This document shows positions 24,701 to 33,589 of a DNA stretch of 37,376 nucleotides, piece by piece. A program made the position numbers and the translations under genes. The first letter of the stretch is position 1. The number at the start of each line of letters is the position of its first letter. Source of the stretch: Candidatus Riflebacteria bacterium HGW-Riflebacteria-2 (GTDB lineage Bacteria > Muiribacteriota > Ozemobacteria > Ozemobacterales > Ozemobacteraceae); contig PGYA01000044.1 of assembly GCA_002839435.1 (NCBI GenBank), forward strand, positions 1 to 37,376, written 5' to 3'. The notes under the pieces are model-generated. The model did no database searches. It was not told where the DNA came from and saw nothing but the letters and a program-made list of their open reading frames with translations.

Positions 24701-24815
24701 CCTCACGAACAACAAGGGCAAGGCCATAGCCAATGGCCTGTATTACGCCGAAGTGAGAGCCAGTCTGTCAGGAGTATCAACAAAAGAACGCCGCAAGATC
24801 GCGGTTTTGCGATAA
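21771..24815 (+). CDS. Secreted M30/M6-like zinc metallopeptidase, paralogue of the 8060 gene
   Basis: A 1014-residue protein with a signal peptide (cleavage near SHAQ, residue 28). The zinc site is HEFVH (H330, E331, H334) with WLEEGL (E358). After the catalytic domain (about residues 240-500) come several beta-sandwich regions and a C-terminal domain with VYPNP, KIYDTSG, WNLTNNKG and NGLYYAEV, ending in KIAVLR. The layout is the same as in the protein at 8060, with a longer N-terminal region. M30 (hyicolysin) is my preferred family; M6 is possible. Ribosome binding site GGGG lies about 8 bases before the ATG. The TPR lipoprotein gene starts 12 bases after its stop, so the two form an operon. 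Confidence 0.87.
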   Translation: MKKANMRIVTVIWVLLSMLCAAQISHAQVTILPDNVREIAVQQGHEARKMGVPADLGPFINEPLLNQPIEISASTAGGLRGTIRAIVGGRNFSAADVDNAMVPFTTFNGYGLSNLYHDGGEWPGTNGNPTADDGASSFGNDWAGEIYDLDGNGHYPKAVLRYIGTHCYIFVPVMYFPTLPRPLSTSEDVTPPAQAAWGLYWPDSVYMQNGPYYYAPDASGTVQEPRYILGADKNYARLKLKEMADQFDGIIYPKMREHFGNEPDIDGDPKVFILLDDIRDGSGSYRGYFWAGNQFPRTSQAMSNEKELLNIDLFPSFSSYQADTYGTVAHEFVHMIIYNEGYYVENNVLKGLERWLEEGLTQYGQYLFDSKFSSNLDEFIKKPDTILADNRVNEVWLGPSPFANYGASFLWMFYLVEKYGGSNLPGLFRTMIRYRDGGMGSVDAVLKPFNTDSKTVFADWAIANYLDKTRKRDGSLLNDGKWGYGVDNDTNTANDLGKYERLPVKFSEKVILTEQVTARSSNVNPWAADYIEISGNTGNLNIGFDGSDTGQFKAALIKRGPDVDTSVEFLYLNERQSGNLIIQNYGAGSTYENIVLVPMVLHNNDFNKLSYVYSASFDDLKVAIFPNPTFENELHIIVRTDKKFSSEPRLQMTYEGEQGYLVMVPVNDSTYITNYRLDKSGEGTIVANGTNADGVILSNQIKFSAVYYPPNSQGLLTASFVTLDVPAGSLRSGGTVVVAETDNTVSYRELTRLSRNVDVTLPVEKAAAAIGIDVPMLGSYACDSAKIGLYRATSAGARWLGPVSTADGRAHGQLEVSGSVFVAADEVAPTVSTAAETERGGWLRVKVSDFGSGLNEQSIKASYGKTSLPTRLSDGEVWVHASSVADGEKEILVEVADNAGNIAQANVRGLVVGATSLVQVSVYPNPARSFSNIRVSFAGPAAATAEASVKIYDTSGHKVTEMPLANLGKGDYEARWNLTNNKGKAIANGLYYAEVRASLSGVSTKERRKIAVLR

Positions 24816-24827
24816 CGGAGCAAATCA

Positions 24828-25442
24828 ATGAAAAGAGCAAAAGTTTTTCTTCTGCTGGTGGTTCTGATGACTTTCCCGATGATCCAGAACTGCGGTGGCA
24901 ACAGCAATGGTGGTGGCAGCAGCAATCTTGTCGTGTCTGACCAGCTTCTCAACGAAGGTTGGGATGCGATCAAGCTTGGCAACTATACTACTGCACAGAC
25001 CAGTTTCGCCAACGCACTCAACGAATCGCTGACAGATGGGCAGCGCGTTTCCGCTCACAGCGGCATGGGCTGGGCTCTTTCCAAAGGCGGTAAGATTCTC
25101 GAATCTATTCCTTATTTCGAAATCGCTGCTGAAAGTGATAATGAAGCAAAGGTTGGTCTGGCCGGCGCCCTGATTTACCGACATCAGACCACTGTCGATT
25201 ATATCCGGGCTGCTGAAATGCTTGGCAACATGCCGCCTGAAAAATTCGCGCCGCAGCATGCAGGTCTTTCTCTCAACGCTGGCAAGGTGCATGCTCTGGC
25301 AGCGCTTTCTTATGCTCTGGCCGGTGACATGGATCAGGCCAAAATCTATATGAACAAGGCTGCTGCTCTTGATTCAATGATGATCGGCACCTCTGTCGAT
25401 CAGCTCGATGAGGCATTTTTTCTGCTGGGCTGGAAAGAATGA
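24828..25442 (+). CDS. Exported TPR-repeat protein, probable lipoprotein
   Basis: A 204-residue protein with an N-terminal hydrophobic segment ending at C22 (MIQNCGG), a plausible though non-canonical lipobox, followed by a Gly/Ser/Asn-rich linker. The rest holds about three TPR-type helical pairs (LLNEGWDAIKLGNYTTAQTSFANAL, then GMGWAL, ALSYALAGDMDQAKIYMNKA). TPR lipoproteins act as scaffolds at the envelope. The ribosome binding site GGAG lies about 8 bases before the ATG. It is co-transcribed with the secreted peptidase gene and closed by a strong terminator, so it may assist that peptidase. Confidence 0.82.
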   Translation: MKRAKVFLLLVVLMTFPMIQNCGGNSNGGGSSNLVVSDQLLNEGWDAIKLGNYTTAQTSFANALNESLTDGQRVSAHSGMGWALSKGGKILESIPYFEIAAESDNEAKVGLAGALIYRHQTTVDYIRAAEMLGNMPPEKFAPQHAGLSLNAGKVHALAALSYALAGDMDQAKIYMNKAAALDSMMIGTSVDQLDEAFFLLGWKE

Positions 25443-25460
25443 TCTGAATTTCGTCCACCG

Positions 25461-25504
25461 GGGCGGCTGTGCATTAAAAAAGCTGTGCACAACCGCCCTT
25501 TTTT
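25461..25504 (+). terminator. Rho-independent terminator after the peptidase-lipoprotein operon
   Basis: A 13-bp stem with one mismatch (25461-25473 with 25486-25498), a 12-base loop and six T residues at 25499-25504. It starts 18 bases after the lipoprotein stop codon. Confidence 0.88.
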
Positions 25505-25505
25505 A

Positions 25506-25535
25506 TTGTTGCCTGGCTGGCAAATCTGGTATATT
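25506..25535 (+). promoter_or_regulatory. Promoter of the giant TPR gene
   Basis: Extended -10 TG-G-TATATT (hexamer 25530-25535). The -35 is TTGTTG (25506-25511, spacer 18) or TTGCCT (25509-25514, spacer 15). It lies directly behind the terminator, so the TPR gene is separately transcribed. Confidence 0.5.
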
Positions 25536-25567
25536 AAAGCGCAAAATCACCTGACATTATTTTGTTG

Positions 25568-28500
25568 ATGAATACAAAACACAATTATTACCGGATTCTA
25601 TTCGTTATTGTGCTGGTGCTGACCTGGCTCAATCAGGCTTCGGCGGTGGCTGAACGCAAGGCGGTTGAATCAAAAGCCGAAAAAGCGATCAAAGCTGAAG
25701 CCGAGCAGAAAGAACAGGATCAGCTGCTGCGCCGTGAAATAATGGGCTTTGTCAAAGAAAATCAGGGCCGCGAACCTGGCGAAGGCTGGCTGTATCTGGC
25801 CGCCCACTACCGAGAACTCAGACAACCGGCGCGTTCACTGCTTTATCTTCGCACTTTATTGCGCTCAGAACATATCAATCCCCGCATCGTCTGGGAAGCC
25901 ATGCTCCTCAATGCCGACATTCTGAATGAGCAGAAGGAATACGCCAGCGCCACCCGCGAGCTTAACCGGCTTATCGACATGATGCCGGCACGCGACTATC
26001 TGGTGCGCGCCAAGATCGCCAGGGCTAAAATTATCGGGCGCAATCTCACCAACAGCGAAGAGCTTTACAAGGCTTTCAGACGATACTACTGGCCCTGGCC
26101 GGAAAAACCTGATATCGAAGCAATCGAATACATTATGGGTTTCGGACGTGGCTACGACCTTGAGATCGCCATGCAAGCCCTCGAATCCTGGGAGGAAATA
26201 GCTGCCTTTCCCGAAGAAGAGCCCAGTAATCTTGCCAACCTGCATATCGCCATGCTTTATGCCTTTGATCTGAATGTTCCCGCGCGCTCTCTGCCATTTA
26301 TCGGCAAAATCAGAGATGGAACTGCTTTTTCGGCTGACGCGGCCTTTCTAAAAGCCGTGCTGGCGCATTTTTATACGCCGGGAGCTGATCTCAAGAGCTG
26401 TCTCGATAGTTATGCGCTTTTTCGAAAAAACACCGAAAGCCTCGACGGATACCGCGTTGCCGGCATTCTTCAAGGGCTTCTGCTGCATGAGGAGCTCAAG
26501 GATTACGAAACGGCCATCAACACGCTTGCTACTCTACTCGAGACACCGCCACATCTGGTTGCATCCGAGTCAGTTTCTGTCGCCCGCCGCCGTGAGAAGC
26601 GCGACGAAGAAATTGACTGGGCCATGCTTGCCTGCCGCATTGCCGGCTATATTGCCGAGTTCCGTCTCGCGAATCCCGACCGTGCCAGATATTTTTATCA
26701 AAAAAGCTCTGAACTCAACAAGGAACGCAGCGAAGCAATCGAAGACCCCTGGACTGAAGCGGCTCTTAAGCGCACCGAACCAGGCGTCAGCGAAGCCCAG
26801 GTTCTGTTCGAAATGGCTTACGAAAAATACCGCAGCCGCAAGATGAATGAGGCCCTGGATCTGTATGAAGAGTTTATCAATAAATACCCGCAGCACGACC
26901 TGTTCAGGGAAGCCCTGTTCCGAACCGCGGCCATAGTCGATGACGACCTGCGCCAGTTTGACCGGGCTCTCGAAATGTATGAACGCTTTCTTATCAAGTT
27001 TACCCCGATAAAATCAAGCTGGGATCTGGATGTCCTTTATGACTGGGGGCGCATCGACGAAGTCCGTTATCGCATTGGCAACCTGCAGTATCTGCATCTG
27101 AAAAAGCCGGTAGCCGCTCTCGATATTTTTTCTCAGCTTGCCGAGACCTACCCTGACAGTTACTGGGCCATGCAGGGCCTCAAAGACAGCGTGAAAATCT
27201 ATGAGACAGATCTTGGCGATCCCGACAAGGCCAATGAGTTGCGCGAAGAATTTATCGCGAGATACCCTGACAGCAACGATGCTTCCGATTACCGCCTGAC
27301 TCTTTACAAGGTTTTTCTCAGCAAGAACGAGCAGATCAGGGCGCTGCACATGCTGCGCGATTATCTCGACCACAGCCTGCCTTCTGACAAGAAATATTTT
27401 TCGTTGAAGCAGGAATGGCGCGATCTTGCCTTCAGAATCAGGGAAGAAAGCCTGCGCAAGATCCTAAATACTGCGGGGCTGCGTGACCGCATCGAAATTT
27501 ACCAGAACATGATGGATGTAATGTGTCTTGCCTCTTCCAGCCAGCCTCTCGAAAAGCTGGTCGATGAGATAAAGAGCAGCGAATTGAACGACGAAACCCG
27601 CTGGTCGCTGGTCTATGATGCGGCAACTCGTATGTATCAAAGCTTTCCCGACAAATCATCAGGCCTTTTCGGCGAGCTGGTTGATAATGCGACCGGCACC
27701 GCGCAGGTCTCCAGTTTGTTGACGCTTGGTAACATCGCTTATCGCGTGACTAAGGATGTTGATACTGCAGTCGCATGGTACGAAAAGGCCGAAAAACTGC
27801 TGCCGCTGACTGACCCGCTCGCTGAAACACCATCTTATCGCCTTGGTCGACTCTACCTGGTTCAGGGGCACGGTCTCAAGGGGCTCGAAAAACTGCGAAA
27901 GTTCACCACGCGGTTTCCGCGCAGTCGTCATCTTGCTAAGGCCTACCTGACTATGGGAGAAGCCTGTGTCGCTCTCAATAATCCTGAACGGGCCGTGCGC
28001 TATTACCGGCGCGTTCTGCGTATTGCACCTCAAATGGCCGACGAAGTTAACAAGCTTATAGAAGAGGCCGAAAAGCTTCCGACATCGCAGGAATGGCTGA
28101 AAACCAGAGCGGCACAGCGGCGTGAAGACCTCGCCGAAACAGAGGAGAGCGGCGAAGAATCTGGCAAGCCGGTTGTTGCCGAGGCCCGCAAGGTTGAGAA
28201 TGCCGACAAGCTTACAGAAGAAGATCTTGCCCAGTACAACGAAGCGACTGTTTACGGCCTTTTCCTCGATGAGGTGGCCAAAGCAAAACCCTCTGCCGAT
28301 CGCATGGTCATGTTCCTCAAAGAAGTTTTGCGGCGCGATAAAACTCCGGCTGATCTGCGTAACCGGGCCTTGCGCCAGTATATTTCCACCAGGTTTTTCC
28401 GCTTCCGACAGCCCGAAGACTTCGCTGAAGATGCACAGCAGATGTTGATCAAAAACAATTATGCCGAGTGGCAGTCAGAGCTGTTATTTCGGCTGGCACA

Positions 28501-31342
28501 GGCACAGGAGCACTTCTTGAAGGCTCCAGTCGATGCCAACAAATCCTATTTCGAGTATCTCTCATTCTATCCGGCTGGCCGTCGCGTCGAAGAAATCAGG
28601 CGGCGCATTCCCGAGGTCTATGTTAAGGCCGATGACAAACGTAATGCCCTGCGCTTTTTCGAAAAGCTGATCGAAGATAATCAGCTGTCTGATGAAATCA
28701 GGGTAGACGCTTCTATGCAGATGGCCCGACTGCTCATCGTCGAAGACAAAAAAGAAGACGCGATAAAGACGCTTGAAGCAGCCTTGGCCTATAAGTCAGA
28801 CAGCCGACCGGAAATCTGTCTGCGCCTCGAAAAACTCACCGAAGACTTTTCGTATGTCAGACGGGCGCTTGAATCAGAAGGCGCTGAAGCCGCCCGCTTT
28901 AAGGCTTTGACCCGTCTGCTCGAGCGTGCCGAAGAAGAAGAAGACTACAAGGGCGCAGCCTCTATCCTTCGCGATTTCAGTGGTGGTTTCGAACTACCTG
29001 AATCGAAACTGTGGCTGGAAAAGAAAACCGAAGAACTCGGCAAGCGCGGAGTAATCGGCGAAATAGAAGACCTCATCGATCAGTATCCAGAGGAGCCTGA
29101 AACCGCCAGTCGCATGTTCAGACTGGCAAAGATGATCGAGGGTGCCGAAAACACCCGCTATCGATCTGAAGATCTGTTTTACGAAATTACACTTGTTTAT
29201 CCGAACTCTGAGTATTACCGCGAAAGCAAGATCAGATCTGAAAATACCCGTGCAATCCGGGCGGTTTCTGAACTGACCGACATGCTCAAAACTGGAGTAA
29301 AAGGCCGTGAGAGCGAAGAAGTTATTATCGAACGCGCGAGACTGCTCAAGGAATCGCTGAAAGACCTCAACGCGGCTATCGAGAACTACGAAAGTTTTAT
29401 CGAACTTTTCCCTGATTCACCAAGGCTTGACGAAGTCTATCTGAGCCTCGGCGAACTTGCTCTGACTGAATCTAAGGATCCACAGAAGGCTTTTGCCTAC
29501 TGGGAAAAAGGCATTGCCGCCAGTCGCGACCCCTTTGTGCGCGAAGATCTGACCAGCCGGATCAATCGTCTTAAGTTGTTCAGTGAGCGCGTTTTGTATT
29601 CTGAAGACAAAAGGGATAACGAGTCGGGTATGAGCGAAGTGTTCCGGGCCTGGCGTGTTAACAAAGACAGGTTTTATGCGCTCGGTCTGCTCGAAACTGC
29701 TGTCAGCAAGCTCGAAAACCGCCCCGATGTCGCGAAAATGCGCTATTTCATCGCCAGAATTTATGAAGATGCCGGAAATTTCGAGCGGGCAGCTGAAGAG
29801 TATGAAATAGCCCTGCGCAGCCTTTACCACCCCGGCTGCCGTAAAGACATGGTGCTGTTTCGCCTCGCCCGCATGTACGCGCGTCAGAATCGCGAAAAAG
29901 AGGCGCTGAAATGGTATCAGTTTCTGGTCAACCGTTACCCGCACAGTCTTCTCAGTCGTTCCGGCTACTACTGGCTCTCTAAATACGAAGAGCGCAGCAA
30001 AAACCTGACCCGCGCCCATCACTATCTCGATGTACTGCTGCAATTCCGCTCGCTCAATCCAATTCATCGTGAGGTAATTCAGAAGAAGCTTTACGAAATT
30101 GAAACAAAAATGAATGTCGAAGAGCTCGAACGTCTCAAAAAGCTGTCGCCATCAGGTGGCGGCGATATGCCTTATTATATTGGCAAAGTGCTCGAGAACA
30201 ATCTGCGTGAATACGATCTCGCAATCGGCCAGTATGAAGAGTTCCTCAAGACCAATCCGCCAGTGCGGCGTAGTCGCGAGATTCTCGAAAAGATCGCCGA
30301 CCTTTGCGAAAAGAAGGGCGACTATGTTAAAGCTGTCAGCTATCTCGACCTGCTGCTCGACACCTACGAACCTTCCCTCAAAAACTTCGACCTGATAGTG
30401 CGAATCGGCTCGCTCGTTGAAGATAAACTCAACAATATCGAACTTACCGAGCTTTTTTATACCTCAATTCTTGCCGAATATCAGAAGGTTCGCAATGTCA
30501 GGGAGTTTGCCACCGCAAAACTCAGACGCATCGAAGAGCAGAAACGCGAGAAAGCGCGTCCGACGCGCGGTAGAAAAGTTGTTAAACGTGTTTATTCTGA
30601 AGACGATGATGCTGTTGTCGAAGAGATTGAAGAAATTGTTGCCCGTCAGGTCGAAGATCTGCAGGATTTCCGTATGGCCGAGCGTGAGCTTGAAGACCTG
30701 TGGAACGACAATGTTGAGTCGCTCGCAACGCTCGATATCATGAATACGCTGGTGGAACTCAACATGAAATCATTGCAGGATCCCCAGAAGGCCGGAATGT
30801 ATTACCAGCGCTGGCTCGATGAGAACCCCAACGACCCGCTGTTTAAAGAATACACCATGAAACTCTACGAGCATTACATGGAAGTGTTGCGCGATGGCCA
30901 GAAGGCGCTCCGGCTGCTTGAAGACTACATTCGCGAGCACCCGATTTCGATCGAAACCATGGATGTCGAGCTCAAGCTGGCCAAGGCTAACGAGCTTCTG
31001 ATACGTAACTTCGATGAGGCTAGGCGCATCTATCTGCGTATTATCGATACCCGACAAAACGATCCGGTCGTGCATGAGGCCTACTTTAGAATTGGTTTCG
31101 TGCTGCGCGAAGGTTTTGCGGCCTACGATGAAGCGATTAAATACTGGCAGGATCTCATCGATCAGTTCTATAACAACGAATTTGCCGATAAGGCGCAATT
31201 CGCCATCGCCTATACCTATGAGGCCTATCGTCGCGACTACACCAGGGCGCGGCAGAACTACGAACGTATTCTCAATCTATATCCGAATTCCAGCCTGCAG
31301 CAACAGGCGCGCGACGCATTGTTGCGCATCGAAGGGAAATGA
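25568..31342 (+). CDS. Giant exported TPR-repeat protein
   Basis: About 1924 residues. A signal peptide (RILFVIVLVLTWLNQASAVA) is followed by a Lys/Glu/Ala-rich charged helix and then almost nothing but TPR/Sel1-like helical hairpins. Many copies of the pattern Y/F-x-x-P-D/N-S-x-x-x-x-A-x-x-x-L and A-x-x-x-Y-x-x-F/L recur to the C-terminus (for example ENYESFIELFPDSPRLDEVY, SLYHPGC, LNLYPNSSLQQQAR). Two low-complexity Glu/Lys/Arg-rich linkers break the array (near residues 850-880 and 1665-1705). It probably forms a long superhelical scaffold in the periplasm or at the outer surface. No catalytic domain is visible. ATG 25568 is used rather than the TTG codons just upstream; no clear Shine-Dalgarno is present. 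Confidence 0.9.
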   Translation: MNTKHNYYRILFVIVLVLTWLNQASAVAERKAVESKAEKAIKAEAEQKEQDQLLRREIMGFVKENQGREPGEGWLYLAAHYRELRQPARSLLYLRTLLRSEHINPRIVWEAMLLNADILNEQKEYASATRELNRLIDMMPARDYLVRAKIARAKIIGRNLTNSEELYKAFRRYYWPWPEKPDIEAIEYIMGFGRGYDLEIAMQALESWEEIAAFPEEEPSNLANLHIAMLYAFDLNVPARSLPFIGKIRDGTAFSADAAFLKAVLAHFYTPGADLKSCLDSYALFRKNTESLDGYRVAGILQGLLLHEELKDYETAINTLATLLETPPHLVASESVSVARRREKRDEEIDWAMLACRIAGYIAEFRLANPDRARYFYQKSSELNKERSEAIEDPWTEAALKRTEPGVSEAQVLFEMAYEKYRSRKMNEALDLYEEFINKYPQHDLFREALFRTAAIVDDDLRQFDRALEMYERFLIKFTPIKSSWDLDVLYDWGRIDEVRYRIGNLQYLHLKKPVAALDIFSQLAETYPDSYWAMQGLKDSVKIYETDLGDPDKANELREEFIARYPDSNDASDYRLTLYKVFLSKNEQIRALHMLRDYLDHSLPSDKKYFSLKQEWRDLAFRIREESLRKILNTAGLRDRIEIYQNMMDVMCLASSSQPLEKLVDEIKSSELNDETRWSLVYDAATRMYQSFPDKSSGLFGELVDNATGTAQVSSLLTLGNIAYRVTKDVDTAVAWYEKAEKLLPLTDPLAETPSYRLGRLYLVQGHGLKGLEKLRKFTTRFPRSRHLAKAYLTMGEACVALNNPERAVRYYRRVLRIAPQMADEVNKLIEEAEKLPTSQEWLKTRAAQRREDLAETEESGEESGKPVVAEARKVENADKLTEEDLAQYNEATVYGLFLDEVAKAKPSADRMVMFLKEVLRRDKTPADLRNRALRQYISTRFFRFRQPEDFAEDAQQMLIKNNYAEWQSELLFRLAQAQEHFLKAPVDANKSYFEYLSFYPAGRRVEEIRRRIPEVYVKADDKRNALRFFEKLIEDNQLSDEIRVDASMQMARLLIVEDKKEDAIKTLEAALAYKSDSRPEICLRLEKLTEDFSYVRRALESEGAEAARFKALTRLLERAEEEEDYKGAASILRDFSGGFELPESKLWLEKKTEELGKRGVIGEIEDLIDQYPEEPETASRMFRLAKMIEGAENTRYRSEDLFYEITLVYPNSEYYRESKIRSENTRAIRAVSELTDMLKTGVKGRESEEVIIERARLLKESLKDLNAAIENYESFIELFPDSPRLDEVYLSLGELALTESKDPQKAFAYWEKGIAASRDPFVREDLTSRINRLKLFSERVLYSEDKRDNESGMSEVFRAWRVNKDRFYALGLLETAVSKLENRPDVAKMRYFIARIYEDAGNFERAAEEYEIALRSLYHPGCRKDMVLFRLARMYARQNREKEALKWYQFLVNRYPHSLLSRSGYYWLSKYEERSKNLTRAHHYLDVLLQFRSLNPIHREVIQKKLYEIETKMNVEELERLKKLSPSGGGDMPYYIGKVLENNLREYDLAIGQYEEFLKTNPPVRRSREILEKIADLCEKKGDYVKAVSYLDLLLDTYEPSLKNFDLIVRIGSLVEDKLNNIELTELFYTSILAEYQKVRNVREFATAKLRRIEEQKREKARPTRGRKVVKRVYSEDDDAVVEEIEEIVARQVEDLQDFRMAERELEDLWNDNVESLATLDIMNTLVELNMKSLQDPQKAGMYYQRWLDENPNDPLFKEYTMKLYEHYMEVLRDGQKALRLLEDYIREHPISIETMDVELKLAKANELLIRNFDEARRIYLRIIDTRQNDPVVHEAYFRIGFVLREGFAAYDEAIKYWQDLIDQFYNNEFADKAQFAIAYTYEAYRRDYTRARQNYERILNLYPNSSLQQQARDALLRIEGK

Positions 31343-31360
31343 TGACAGAGAGGTATGACC

Positions 31361-32698
31361 ATGCTCAACAGTAAAATGATGACCAATCTTCTGATCAGAT
31401 ATGATGGTTTTCTTTCCAGGATCGCAGTTTCGGTACTGCGCCAGATCGAAGAAGGCAACCCGAAGATCGAACGCAAGATCGTTGATTTCCTCAAGGGCAA
31501 GATGTTTCCGGTGCCTCTTGACCGGGTAATCGAGTATCTTGAAAAAATTCCGCCCGACAGTGTCAGGGAACGCGTTATCGAGTATCTGCGCGATATGCAC
31601 GCCACTCTGATGGATATGGTCGTGTTTGTCGGCGCTGAAGGAAACCGGCAACTGATCTATTTGCCGATGATCAGAATCATGGAAAACGAAGAAGACAGTG
31701 ACAGGGCTCTGGCCATGGCTACGCTGAGCTGCTTCGATTTTCCGGAAGCGGTTAACCGGATGGTGAGAGATTTTGACAATCTCAGCTCCGAGATGCGCTG
31801 GGTTACTATAGTCATTCTCAAAAAGCGCTGGGATGAAAAGTTTGTACCGATTTTTCTCAAGGCGCTCGATGACAGAGATCCTGAGGTCGTCCGGGGCGCT
31901 ATTCTGGCGATGAGTCGGGCGACTGTGCCTGCAGCCCGCGAACCGATAAGAAAACTTCTTTACAGCCCGTCAGAAATGATCGTTCTTTCGGCAATCAAAG
32001 CGCTGGTTGAAATCGGCAGCGCTGAAATTCTCGAAGAATTACGTAGTCTGTTCGCAAAAACTGACAGTCACCGGGTTCGTGCCACTATCGCATCTGCCTT
32101 TGGCGACATCGACTGTGACGGCACTCTCGACAATCTGCGCGAATGTCTTGTGGCACCAGATGCGCGCGTTCGTGCCAACGCTGTAATGGCTCTTAAGAAA
32201 AAACACGACAAACTTGGTTCGTTGCCGCGCGATATTATCGAGCGCATTGTTGAGCTAAAAAAAGATACTGACCACCGGGTTCAGGCAGACTGCGTGCAGG
32301 CACTTTGGAGCATGGGCCAGACCAGCAACCTTTCAGAGATAGAATCCATGCTTATTTCAGCCAATGAGATGAGCCGCTCGGCCGGGGCCTATCTGTGCGG
32401 AAAACTCAAGCTCTTTCAACTAAAGAAGAATCTTGAGAATCTTACGGCCGACTCCTCATGGACAGTTCGTAAAATGGCTGCCATTGCACTGCTTGCTTTT
32501 GGCGATTCAGGTCGGGAAGTTCTCAAACAGCTGATGGATTATGGAACCTCTGATCAGCAGATCGTTTCGGCTTTTGCTGTCGGTCTTACCGACGATTCTT
32601 CAGCGATCGAAAAACTTATCGAGCAGAGCCGTTCCGGCAGCGAAATGGCTGAAATGGCGACCAGCCTGCTCCTGAGACTGGCCAAGCCAGCTACCTGA
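31361..32698 (+). CDS. HEAT-repeat protein
   Basis: A 445-residue protein made mainly of HEAT/PBS-type alpha-helical repeats (for example PEVVRGAILAMSRA, EMIVLSAIKALVEIG, HRVRATIASAFGDI, ARVRANAVMALKK, HRVQADCVQALWSMG, WTVRKMAAIALLAFG). No signal peptide is visible, so it is probably cytoplasmic, in contrast to the TPR protein before it. Such repeats bind other proteins; no enzyme domain is seen. ATG 31361 is preferred to ATG 31355 because GAGAGG then has proper spacing. It follows the TPR gene by 18 bases, so the two are co-expressed. Confidence 0.85.
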   Translation: MLNSKMMTNLLIRYDGFLSRIAVSVLRQIEEGNPKIERKIVDFLKGKMFPVPLDRVIEYLEKIPPDSVRERVIEYLRDMHATLMDMVVFVGAEGNRQLIYLPMIRIMENEEDSDRALAMATLSCFDFPEAVNRMVRDFDNLSSEMRWVTIVILKKRWDEKFVPIFLKALDDRDPEVVRGAILAMSRATVPAAREPIRKLLYSPSEMIVLSAIKALVEIGSAEILEELRSLFAKTDSHRVRATIASAFGDIDCDGTLDNLRECLVAPDARVRANAVMALKKKHDKLGSLPRDIIERIVELKKDTDHRVQADCVQALWSMGQTSNLSEIESMLISANEMSRSAGAYLCGKLKLFQLKKNLENLTADSSWTVRKMAAIALLAFGDSGREVLKQLMDYGTSDQQIVSAFAVGLTDDSSAIEKLIEQSRSGSEMAEMATSLLLRLAKPAT

Positions 32699-32713
32699 TG
32701 CCGTTTCTCACAG

Positions 32714-32751
32714 AAATAAAAATCCCCGCCTGTGAATCGCAGGCGGGGATT
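32714..32751 (-). terminator. Terminator between the convergent HEAT and phospholipase C-like genes
   Basis: Perfect 12-bp stem (32721-32732 with 32740-32751) with a 7-base loop. On the minus strand it is followed by a T-rich tract (ATTTTTATTT); on the plus strand the following sequence is less T-rich, so it chiefly stops the minus-strand gene ending at 32766 but may act for both. Confidence 0.85.
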
Positions 32752-32765
32752 CTGTTATATGTCGT

Positions 32766-33551
32766 TTATTCAACGAAATGGAACTTTTTTACCGGTGGGA
32801 AATACTTGGGCTTCTTGTCAGATGGCAATACTTTGCCACCACCCTTAACCCAGGCGGCATACCACATATCGACTACGTTGTTGACCGCACGTGAGTAGCA
32901 GCTGGCCATAACAGTTCTGGCTTCTGCGTAACGTTTTCCCTTGGTATAGGCATACTCCAGGGCGTCATAGTGCTGGTTAGCCCAGAGAGCCTCATAAATC
33001 ATGCGGGCACTTATTCTTTTTACATCATCGCAGCCGTCAAAGTTAACACCGTAGGTGAGTACCCATTTATCGGCATCTTTTTCGGTAGCGGAGTGATAAC
33101 TCTTTTCTTCTATGGTGTCGTCAAGGCTTGACCCGGTATGCAGAGGCTGGGCCAAGTCAGCTGTGTAATGGCCTATCCAGCCAAGTTTCTGGATGATTTC
33201 GCTGCGGCTTTTCTTTTTGGCTATTGCCAGGCCAACTTCCTCGATCAGGCTTTCTATGTGGAAGGGGCCCTTGCCCATGCTGGAAGCCTGAATATGAAAA
33301 ATGTGATTCTGAAAATCCTTCAACACTCTGTCGGGTTCGACGCTGGCTTCCATTAAAGGTTTCAAGGCAGGTTGCTTGAGTGTTGGTTTTTTGCTTTCTC
33401 CGAGAAAATCACGAAAAGCCTGCGGCATTATGTGGTAGGCGTCTGATACGATCTTCATGTGAACTCTGCTGCCCCAGGCAAAGGCATTGCCGGAACCAGC
33501 CAGAAGGAAAACCACAGCTATACTCATTACTTTCAGGCAGTTTGGTTTCAT
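32766..33551 (-). CDS. Secreted zinc-dependent phospholipase C / S1-P1 nuclease-like protein
   Basis: A 261-residue protein with a signal peptide ending in AFA, leaving W26 as the mature N-terminus. In this fold the N-terminal Trp itself binds zinc. Other ligands are in place: H40 or H31, D74 (EPDR), H83/H86 (NHIFH), H128, D132, H138 (GHYTADLAQPLH) and H153-E157 (HSATE). The +4 and +10 spacing of H128-D132-H138 and the +4 of H153-E157 match Bacillus cereus phospholipase C (118-122-128, 142-146). It should be a trinuclear zinc phosphoesterase; whether it acts on phospholipid or nucleic acid cannot be decided. It is a single-gene unit with a terminator behind it. Confidence 0.88.
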   Translation of the reverse strand: MKPNCLKVMSIAVVFLLAGSGNAFAWGSRVHMKIVSDAYHIMPQAFRDFLGESKKPTLKQPALKPLMEASVEPDRVLKDFQNHIFHIQASSMGKGPFHIESLIEEVGLAIAKKKSRSEIIQKLGWIGHYTADLAQPLHTGSSLDDTIEEKSYHSATEKDADKWVLTYGVNFDGCDDVKRISARMIYEALWANQHYDALEYAYTKGKRYAEARTVMASCYSRAVNNVVDMWYAAWVKGGGKVLPSDKKPKYFPPVKKFHFVE

Positions 33552-33589
33552 ATTCTGGTTATTTCCCTTATATAGAATCTGCTAGGGAA

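Noticed and set aside
28850..29100. Possible domain other than TPR in the giant protein (Glu/Lys-rich stretches)
   Set aside because: The charged stretches look like helices or linkers of the repeat array; no conserved motif or catalytic residues stand out.
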